Source: an uncultured Ruminococcus sp.
GTDB lineage: Bacteria > Bacillota > Clostridia > Oscillospirales > Ruminococcaceae
Reading direction: 5' to 3'
DNA length: 6,724 nucleotides
Assembly (NCBI GenBank): GCA_902783235.1
Contig: CACZQG010000404.1
Coordinates: forward strand, 1 to 6,724
Shown: positions 1-6,724 of the stretch, piece by piece
Layout: each line of letters opens with the position of its first letter
How positions within the stretch are numbered: position 1 is the stretch's first letter
Notes under the pieces: model-generated
Databases searched by the model: none
What the model was told of the DNA's origin: nothing
The model's input: the letters and a program-made list of their open reading frames with translations, nothing else
Position numbers and translations under genes: made by a program

Positions 1-712
<712 letters not shown>

Positions 713-721
713 TCAAATGCG

Positions 722-1585
722 TTATTCCTGTGCATTTGCGCCGCTTACGATCTCGGTTATCTCCTGAGTGATAGCAGCCTGACGAGCACGGTTGTAAACG
801 AGAGACAGATTGGACAGCATCTCGTTTGCATTGTCCGTTGCATTCTCCATTGCGGTACGCCTTGCAGCCTGTTCAGCTGCAAATGAATTAACTATGGCAC
901 CGAACAGTACACCTGCTAAGTACTTGGGGATAATAGCGTCAAAAAGCTCCTCGGGTGATGGTTCATACCGAGTCAAACTCAGATTCTCTGTATCCTTTTC
1001 AATATCTACCGGCAGAACAGCAACGTGCTTTTCCTGCTGAACGATAGGTGAGATACAGTCCGTATAGAAAAGCTCCACCTTGTCTATTTTGTTCTTGTTA
1101 TAGACATCAATGATCTTCTCTGCAATACCCATAGCACCGTATACAGTAAGGCTCTCGGCAATATTTTCATACCTGGTCATTATTTTGAAATTTCTTTTTT
1201 CAAAATATTCCACAGCCTTCTTGCCTACAGGAAGAATAACAGCATCCTTGCCCTCCTTTTTGATCTCGTCATATCTTCGCTGAGCAAGCTTTAATACATT
1301 AGCATTGAAGCCGCCTGCCAGTCCTCTGTCACCTGAAATGACCACCATGAGAGTAACGCCTGCTTTATTTTTCCTTGTGTAGATAGAGCTGAAGGCTTTA
1401 TCCTCTCTCACTATCTCACACATGGTCTCATACATAGCGTTAAAGAAGGGCTTGGAGCTGTCAGCCTTCTGTTTAGCCTTGCGAAGCTTAGAGGAAGCTA
1501 CCAGCTGCATTGCATTGGTTATCTGTTTTGTGCTTTCGACACTCTTGATGCGGCGTTTTATATCCTTCATATTTGAAGAAGCCAT
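722..1585 (-). CDS. atpG: F1Fo-ATP synthase subunit gamma
   Basis: Central rotor shaft of F1, coupling c-ring rotation to conformational change in the alpha/beta hexamer. At 287 aa the length is normal. The N-terminal helix (about residues 7-55, with IKRRIKSVESTKQITNAMQ) and the C-terminal helix (about 213-285) would form the antiparallel coiled coil. Between them lies the Rossmann-like domain, with ISGDRGLAGGFN at about 83-94. The family signature ITQEITEIVSGANA is at 272-285. The start at 1585 is preceded by GGAG about 7 nt upstream; an internal ATG at codon 6 (1570) lacks a comparable site. It begins 61 bp after the atpA stop and ends 99 bp before atpD. A small TGCC/GGCA hairpin (loop GTTACA) lies in the atpA-atpG gap. 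Nothing is missing or broken. Confidence 0.97.
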   Translation of the reverse strand: MASSNMKDIKRRIKSVESTKQITNAMQLVASSKLRKAKQKADSSKPFFNAMYETMCEIVREDKAFSSIYTRKNKAGVTLMVVISGDRGLAGGFNANVLKLAQRRYDEIKKEGKDAVILPVGKKAVEYFEKRNFKIMTRYENIAESLTVYGAMGIAEKIIDVYNKNKIDKVELFYTDCISPIVQQEKHVAVLPVDIEKDTENLSLTRYEPSPEELFDAIIPKYLAGVLFGAIVNSFAAEQAARRTAMENATDNANEMLSNLSLVYNRARQAAITQEITEIVSGANAQE

Positions 1586-1646
1586 AAACGATCTCCATTC
1601 ATAGCTGCCTGTAACGGCACGCCTTATTTTATTGTGTAATCAGTGC

Positions 1647-3170
<1,524 letters not shown>

Positions 3171-3189
3171 CTAATGTTTATTTTGTTTT

Positions 3190-3720
3190 TTAGCTTTTTA
3201 ACTGTCTGGCAATAGATTCCAGTCGTCCCTTGACACTGTCATCTATCATGGTATCGCCCATTTTCAGGACAATACCGCCAATGATAGAGGGGTCTACTTC
3301 CTCTTTCAGCTTAACCTTCTTGCCTGATTTTTCCTCAAGCTTTAAGATAAGCTTTTCTCTGGTATCGGCTTTCAGCGGCACACTTGTTACAACAGTCATT
3401 TCCTTGATTCCCATATGGTCATCATACAGAGCATTGAAAGCCTCCGCTATCTTGCCGAAATACCTTATACGGTTCTTATCTGTCACAAGGCAGATAAAGT
3501 CGTGTACCGTTCCGCTTTCCTCGCCAAACACCTTGTTTATGATACTGTGCTTCTCATCCTTCATCACAACCGGTGAATCCAGAAGGGTGACGAGATCGGG
3601 GTGATCCTCAAAGACCTTACTGCACTCTGTCAGATCGTTATACACCTTTTCAAGATCATTCTGCTCCAAAGAAAGCTCGAATAATGCCTCAGCGTATAAA
3701 TGTCCTACATCGCCTGTCAT
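3190..3720 (-). CDS. atpH: F1Fo-ATP synthase subunit delta (OSCP family)
   Basis: Stator component at the top of F1, linking the N-terminal tips of alpha to the C-terminal end of the b dimer. At 176 aa the length is typical. The N-terminal helical-bundle domain covers about residues 1-105. The C-terminal domain contains the most conserved stretch, VDPSIIGGIVLKMGDTMIDDS at about 142-162, which fits the delta/OSCP signature. Its ATG overlaps the atpF stop in an ATGA arrangement (4 bp), the usual sign of translational coupling; b and delta are direct partners. AGGTGA about 6 nt before the ATG serves as the ribosome site and lies inside atpF. The protein is otherwise poorly conserved, as expected for delta, and nothing is missing. 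Confidence 0.96.
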   Translation of the reverse strand: MTGDVGHLYAEALFELSLEQNDLEKVYNDLTECSKVFEDHPDLVTLLDSPVVMKDEKHSIINKVFGEESGTVHDFICLVTDKNRIRYFGKIAEAFNALYDDHMGIKEMTVVTSVPLKADTREKLILKLEEKSGKKVKLKEEVDPSIIGGIVLKMGDTMIDDSVKGRLESIARQLKS

Positions 3721-4223
3721 TTCAAATCACCTACATTTTCAATAAAATCATTGATAAATCTATCGTGATCGTTCACGTTGATCTCTTTTTCAACGACTTT
3801 CTGTGCAACCATTACTGCCAGCTCGGAGATCTCTCCCTTGAGCTCGTTCTGAGCACGTTTCTTTTCTCTTTCGATCTCTTCCTCAGCCTGAGCCTTGCGC
3901 TGCTGCGCATCTGCTCTTGCCTCGGCAAGTATCTGTTCCGAACGCTTCTGAGCATTCTGAGTAGCTTCTCTCATCATCTCTGCTGATTTTTCCTTAGCAC
4001 CCTCCATGAGATCTGTATACTCAGTCTCAAGCTTTTTAGCGTGCTCCATAGCGTCATCAGCCTTCTGGAATCTTTCAGCTACATCATTTTTACGTTCGTC
4101 CAGTATCTTATGTACACGACCGAAGAGAAATTTTTTAAAAACAAAAAAAAGGATCAGCAAATTACAAAGTGTAAAGATAATTGTGCCGACATCAATGGAT
4201 AAAAAGGATAAATTGGTTTCCAT
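3717..4223 (-). CDS. atpF: F1Fo-ATP synthase subunit b
   Basis: Peripheral-stalk subunit, anchored in the membrane beside subunit a and reaching to delta on top of F1; expected to act as a dimer. At 168 aa it is of usual size. A single hydrophobic N-terminal segment lies at about 11-34. A long charged helix rich in Ala, Glu, Lys and Gln follows (about 38-145), typical of the right-handed coiled coil. The C-terminal delta-binding part is about 146-168. Only one b-type gene is present here, so the stalk is presumably a homodimer, unlike the b/b' pair of photosynthetic bacteria. Its TGA overlaps the atpH start by 4 bp. The ATG at 4223 follows GGAGG with a rather long 11-nt spacer. It lies 42 bp after the second c gene. 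Confidence 0.96.
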   Translation of the reverse strand: METNLSFLSIDVGTIIFTLCNLLILFFVFKKFLFGRVHKILDERKNDVAERFQKADDAMEHAKKLETEYTDLMEGAKEKSAEMMREATQNAQKRSEQILAEARADAQQRKAQAEEEIEREKKRAQNELKGEISELAVMVAQKVVEKEINVNDHDRFINDFIENVGDLK

Positions 4224-4234
4224 CTATATACTTT

Positions 4235-4239
4235 CCTCC
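4235..4239 (-). promoter_or_regulatory. Ribosome binding site of atpF, long spacer
   Basis: GGAGG with 11 nt to the ATG at 4223. No closer in-frame start exists, so this spacing seems real. It is longer than the 6 nt used by both upstream c genes and could lower b-subunit translation relative to c, which fits the subunit ratio (inference). Confidence 0.6.
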
Positions 4240-4265
4240 GGCTTTTTATAATTTTTTATTTATCA

Positions 4266-4547
<282 letters not shown>

Positions 4548-4550
4548 TTA

Positions 4551-4556
4551 CTCCTT
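4551..4556 (-). promoter_or_regulatory. Ribosome binding site of the second c-subunit gene
   Basis: AAGGAG with a 6-nt spacer (TAAGTT) before the ATG at 4544. It nearly duplicates the site of the first c gene (AAGGAG, TAATGT, ATG), suggesting the duplication included the translation start region. Both are near-ideal, as expected for the most abundant subunit. Confidence 0.75.
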
Positions 4557-4578
4557 TTCTCCGCCGGTAAAAATTTTT

Positions 4579-4602
4579 TTAAAAGGGGCAGCTCGCCGCC
4601 AT
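4579..4602 (-). other. Seven-codon mini-ORF in the spacer between the two c genes
   Basis: The ATG at 4602 opens a 7-residue reading frame (MAASCPF) ending in TAA at 4579, just before the second c gene. A GGGGAGGAG purine run stands directly upstream, but the spacing is very short (GGAGG, then AGA, then ATG). It could be a translated leader influencing atpE2, or simply chance in a GC-rich spacer. No conservation data are available, so function is unknown. Confidence 0.2.
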
Positions 4603-4604
4603 TC

Positions 4605-4623
4605 TCCTCCCCGGGGCAGAGGA
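4605..4623 (-). other. Hairpin in the c1-c2 spacer
   Basis: In the transcript, TCCTCT (4623-4618) can pair with GGAGGA (4610-4605) around a 7-nt loop: five Watson-Crick pairs and one G-U. It would hide the purine-rich run ahead of the mini-ORF at 4602. A competing pairing of GGGG (4612-4609) with CCCC (4588-4585), followed by TTTT, is mutually exclusive with it. These GC blocks stand out in an otherwise AT-rich spacer. Possible roles are control of the c1/c2 ratio or an RNA processing site; neither is shown. Confidence 0.4.
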
Positions 4624-4648
4624 TAAATAATTAATTTTTTATGTTCCT

Positions 4649-4954
<306 letters not shown>

Positions 4955-4957
4955 TTA

Positions 4958-4963
4958 CTCCTT
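4958..4963 (-). promoter_or_regulatory. Ribosome binding site of the first c-subunit gene
   Basis: AAGGAG, then TAATGT, then the ATG at 4951: a 6-nt spacer nearly identical to the site of the second c gene. It supports the 100-residue start, because no alternative in-frame ATG lies in the N-terminal extension. Confidence 0.75.
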
Positions 4964-4978
4964 TTTTGACAGATCCGT

Positions 4979-5707
4979 TTATTCGGACTTGGCACTTGCT
5001 ATGTAGATCATAGTCAGGTTGATAAAGATAAATGCCTGCATAAAGCCTGTGAACAGGTCAAAGTACAATGACAGTACCGCAGGGATACCTATAGTGAATA
5101 TCGCCACATCACAAATGAGATTTGATAATCCTGTCAAAGCCACGTAAATAAGTGTGGTGATGATGATACCGCCCGCAATGTTGCCGAAATGACGGAATGA
5201 CATGGATACAGGTGTTGATGCTTCACTGATAATATTCAAAGGATTTATGAAGCTCTTCAGGTATCCGCCTACACCGTCTGCCTTGATCTTTGCTCTCTCT
5301 ATCATAACAAAGCTCATAAGTGCCCATGTGAGTACTGTACTGTAATCAGCTGTAACAGGTCTGAGACCCGTAAGACTTATAAGACTTCCGAAGATAGATG
5401 AGCAGAACAGAGCAGCAATATAAGGTGACATTTTTTCGTAGCCCTTACCCATAGTATTGGCAATAAGATTATCTACTACTTCAACTGCCCATTCGGCTAT
5501 GACCTGCCTTTTCTTTTCAGGATTCTTTTTCATGTCATGAGTCAGAAAAAGAACCAGCAGGGTCAGCCCTATAACTATAACGGCACTGAGGATAATTGTT
5601 TCCGTGATGCGTATAGTCACTCCGAAGACATCAAACTGTAAAAAGACACCGGGACCCTTGATGTCTACCTCTGAGCTTGCGCCCTGTAAAAATTCAGGCA
5701 CTTTCAT
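4979..5707 (-). CDS. atpB: F1Fo-ATP synthase subunit a
   Basis: Membrane stator subunit that provides the two half-channels through which the coupling ion reaches the c-ring. It is 242 aa, in the family range. Hydrophobic segments are visible at about 34-56, 94-115, 121-137, 176-196 and 199-238, the last two being the long tilted helices facing the ring. The essential arginine is R172 in SMSFRHFGNIAGG (equivalent to E. coli R210). Q224 in GFMQAFIF corresponds to E. coli Q252. E. coli E219 has no clear acidic counterpart after the GNIAGG segment, as in many Firmicutes. The ATG at 5707 follows AAGGAGG with a 10-nt spacer that lies in the end of atpI, only 5 bp after its stop, suggesting coupled translation. 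Confidence 0.96.
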   Translation of the reverse strand: MKVPEFLQGASSEVDIKGPGVFLQFDVFGVTIRITETIILSAVIVIGLTLLVLFLTHDMKKNPEKKRQVIAEWAVEVVDNLIANTMGKGYEKMSPYIAALFCSSIFGSLISLTGLRPVTADYSTVLTWALMSFVMIERAKIKADGVGGYLKSFINPLNIISEASTPVSMSFRHFGNIAGGIIITTLIYVALTGLSNLICDVAIFTIGIPAVLSLYFDLFTGFMQAFIFINLTMIYIASAKSE

Positions 5708-5712
5708 CCGGT

Positions 5713-6090
5713 TTATTCCTCCTTCCCAAAGAGTGTTTTACTTCCATAGATCAGCTTAGGGTAAATAAAAGGGATACAAGCTCCCACCATGCAGGATATG
5801 CACCAGAATCTAGCACCGCCGATAAGCACGACTATAACTGCCATTCTCATAACATACCACAGGAACATTTTTGAGTTGGATCTATGTCCTCCCCTTCTTA
5901 CCGAATTCAAGACCGATCTATTCAGAAGGTAAAGATTGATAAGCATGACGAGCGTTCCGCAAAGAAGCCCGACGGCTATCGGCAAGGTGAATCCTATTAT
6001 AACTGCCGAGACAAGATATACAGCTATATCCAGAAAAAAGGATCTTATTAGTATTGACCGAAGTTCGGTCTTGAATTCTTCCATTTCCAA
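5713..6090 (-). CDS. atpI: AtpI-like ATP synthase assembly protein (subunit I)
   Basis: Small membrane protein encoded first in the operon. The AtpI family is linked to c-ring assembly and has also been proposed to take part in Mg2+ uptake; it is not part of the finished enzyme. The call rests on position directly before atpB, size (about 123-125 aa) and four predicted transmembrane segments (about 17-33, 36-56, 75-92, 94-112), with short charged ends and a basic loop RRGGHR near 65-70. Sequence conservation in this family is weak. Start choice is uncertain. The TTG at 6090 has AAAGGG about 10 nt upstream, while the ATG at 6084, two codons later, has only a poor GGA nearby. An in-frame TGA excludes longer forms. 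An ATGATG at 6112-6107 is in another frame. Confidence 0.82.
   Translation of the reverse strand: MEMEEFKTELRSILIRSFFLDIAVYLVSAVIIGFTLPIAVGLLCGTLVMLINLYLLNRSVLNSVRRGGHRSNSKMFLWYVMRMAVIVVLIGGARFWCISCMVGACIPFIYPKLIYGSKTLFGKEE
5718..5724 (-). promoter_or_regulatory. Ribosome binding site of atpB inside atpI
   Basis: AAGGAGG forms part of the last sense codons of atpI (Lys-Glu-Glu, stop) and stands 10 nt before the atpB ATG. Ribosomes finishing atpI would cover this site, so atpB translation is probably coupled to atpI. Confidence 0.65.
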
Positions 6091-6118
6091 ATAAGCCGCA
6101 CCCTTTCATCATGAGTAG

Positions 6119-6161
6119 AATAATAAGCTTTTCGCCTTACAAATAACTTACACTTATTATT
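6119..6161. repeat. 9-bp inverted repeat overlapping the atp promoter
   Basis: AATAATAAG at 6119-6127 and its exact reverse complement at 6153-6161 are separated by 25 bp. The right arm overlaps the -10 element and the probable transcription start; the left arm lies in the 5' leader of atpI. It could be an operator for a dimeric regulator, but the sequence is AT-rich and could arise by chance. A leader hairpin is unlikely, since the upstream arm is at or before the expected start. Confidence 0.35.
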
Positions 6162-6186
6162 ATACCATAAATTAAAAAATAATCAA
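6159..6186 (-). promoter_or_regulatory. Probable main promoter of the atp operon
   Basis: A perfect -10 TATAAT (6164-6159), preceded by TGG to give an extended TGnTATAAT element, with a -35 TTGATT (6186-6181) 16 bp upstream in AT-rich DNA. Transcription would start near 6151, leaving a leader of about 60 nt before atpI. It is the best sigma-A-type match I found upstream of the operon, in the correct orientation and place. Confidence 0.72.
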
Positions 6187-6601
6187 TACAATTTTGTAAT
6201 TTTCTTCTCATATCTATGTAAAAAATGTATATTAACCGTTTAAGTGGGTACTTTTTTTGATTATTTGACCAAAATACCGGGACTTCAACCCCCTCTATGT
6301 TTCTTTGAATATAATATCCGGATGATTGAATTTACGTTGTTTATTAAAATATTGTCTATGATGCCCGATGAAATTCGTAGATTTGCACCAATTATTAGTT
6401 AAAATAAAAAAATATATGCTCAAATGTAAGATTATTCAAAAAAAGGATTGAAAAAAATATCAAAATGTTATACAATATAATAAATAAGATAAAATATCAT
6501 AAAGGCAGCACAGTACATTCATGGTTAGATAATTTTGTGCAGTGTTACCCGAAATACCAAGCAGATACACTTTCCGGTGTCCGTTGTCTGCGAACAGCAG
6601 G
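6187..6601. other. AT-rich intergenic region, no recognised gene
   Basis: About 415 bp of strongly AT-rich DNA between the atp promoter and the hairpin at 6602. I see no tRNA, no riboswitch I can name, no insertion-sequence ends and no CRISPR. Both strands have short open stretches around 6260-6420: the plus strand reads open from about 6266 to a TAA at 6400-6402, with an ATG at 6322, and the minus strand reads open to a TAG near 6298. Neither has a convincing ribosome site or family resemblance. A 5-bp GCACA/TGTGC repeat lies at 6508-6512 and 6536-6540. The size and base composition suggest non-coding or remnant DNA. Confidence 0.5.
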
Positions 6602-6633
6602 CAGTAAAGGCAAAATGAATTTGTCCTTTACTG
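6602..6633 (-). terminator. Strong hairpin after the edge gene, terminator-like but lacking a U-tract
   Basis: CAGTAAAGG (6602-6610) and CCTTTACTG (6625-6633) are perfect inverted repeats. They continue inward through a one-base bulge into CAAA/TTTG, closing a 5-nt loop. On the minus strand the hairpin begins 3 nt after the TAA at 6637, where a terminator would be expected, but the following bases (CCTGCTGTTCGC) are not T-rich. On the plus strand the downstream bases are T/A-rich (TATTTATATT), though no gene ends there. It could be a terminator of weak type or an mRNA 3'-end stabiliser. Confidence 0.45.
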
Positions 6634-6636
6634 TAT

Positions 6637-6724
6637 TTATATTGATCCCCCAACTAAATCTTGAATTTTCTGCTTGTCTAAATACTGAACTTCTGCGTCG
6701 GAAAGGCTTGAAATACGCCAGTAT
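6637..6724 (-). CDS. Possible C-terminal end of an upstream gene (partial, unknown function)
   Basis: The minus-strand frame entering at the right edge gives 28 codons before TAA at 6637. The composition is protein-like and amphipathic: it contains SLSDAEVQYLDKQKIQDLV and ends GGSI. A strong hairpin follows at once, which supports a real gene end. I do not recognise the family. It would be transcribed in the same direction as the atp operon but from its own promoter. Two rival frames overlap it: a minus frame open from the edge to TAA at 6545 (59 codons, Arg-rich, less convincing) and a plus-strand ATG at 6615, preceded by AAAGG and open to the edge. Only 88 bases are visible, so the call is tentative. 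Confidence 0.4.
   Translation of the reverse strand, partial: YWRISSLSDAEVQYLDKQKIQDLVGGSI

Noticed and set aside
3230..3604. Plus-strand ORF of 124 codons opposite atpH
   Set aside because: Antisense shadow of the delta gene, Ser/Ile-rich composition typical of such shadows.
5918..6112. Minus-strand ORF starting ATGATG just before atpI
   Set aside because: It overlaps atpI in another frame, gives a Cys/Arg/Ser-rich sequence without hydrophobic organisation, and has no Shine-Dalgarno; atpI is the real frame.
6240..6300. Possible riboswitch or tRNA-like element around the CCGGGACTTCAACCCCC stretch
   Set aside because: No cloverleaf, no riboswitch core I can match, and it lies upstream of the predicted promoter, so it would not be in the atp leader.

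Overview
The window is almost entirely one minus-strand F1Fo-ATP synthase (atp) operon. Read in the direction of transcription, from right to left, the order is atpI - atpB (a) - atpE1 (c) - atpE2 (c) - atpF (b) - atpH (delta) - atpA (alpha) - atpG (gamma) - atpD (beta). atpD is cut by the left edge of the window, and atpC (epsilon) would be expected just beyond it. The protein sequences, moderate GC content, GGAGG-type ribosome binding sites and this gene order suggest a Clostridia-type Firmicute. A Ruminococcus-like gut or rumen anaerobe is my best guess, but that is an inference from general resemblance and not a database match.

Layout: 1-622 atpD N-terminal part; 722-1585 atpG; 1647-3155 atpA; 3190-3720 atpH, overlapping atpF by 4 bp; 3717-4223 atpF; 4266-4544 second c-subunit gene; 4545-4648 an unusual GC-clamped spacer; 4649-4951 first c-subunit gene; 4979-5707 atpB; 5713-6090 atpI; about 6159-6186 a convincing sigma-70/sigma-A promoter with an extended -10 element. 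From 6187 to about 6600 the DNA is AT-rich with no gene I recognise. At the right edge, 6637-6724 may be the last 28 codons of an upstream minus-strand gene, followed by a hairpin at 6602-6633.

The genes form one machine. AtpI is the family thought to help assemble the c-ring. Subunits a, b and c make the membrane motor; alpha, beta, gamma and delta make the soluble catalytic head, rotor shaft and stator link. Short spacings, a stop/start overlap and a ribosome site lying inside the preceding gene argue for one transcript from the promoter near 6170.

The most interesting point is the pair of tandem c-subunit genes. They are about 68% identical over 92 aligned positions (63 identities by my hand count) but differ at the ion site. 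Copy 2 carries the complete Na+-type signature (E36 plus A-E69-S-T-G-I-Y74). Copy 1 keeps both glutamates and the serine but has Met and Phe in place of the Thr and Tyr. This suggests either a mixed c-ring or two rings with different ion behaviour. I see no CRISPR array, mobile element, tRNA or rRNA, and the rest of the operon is conventional.
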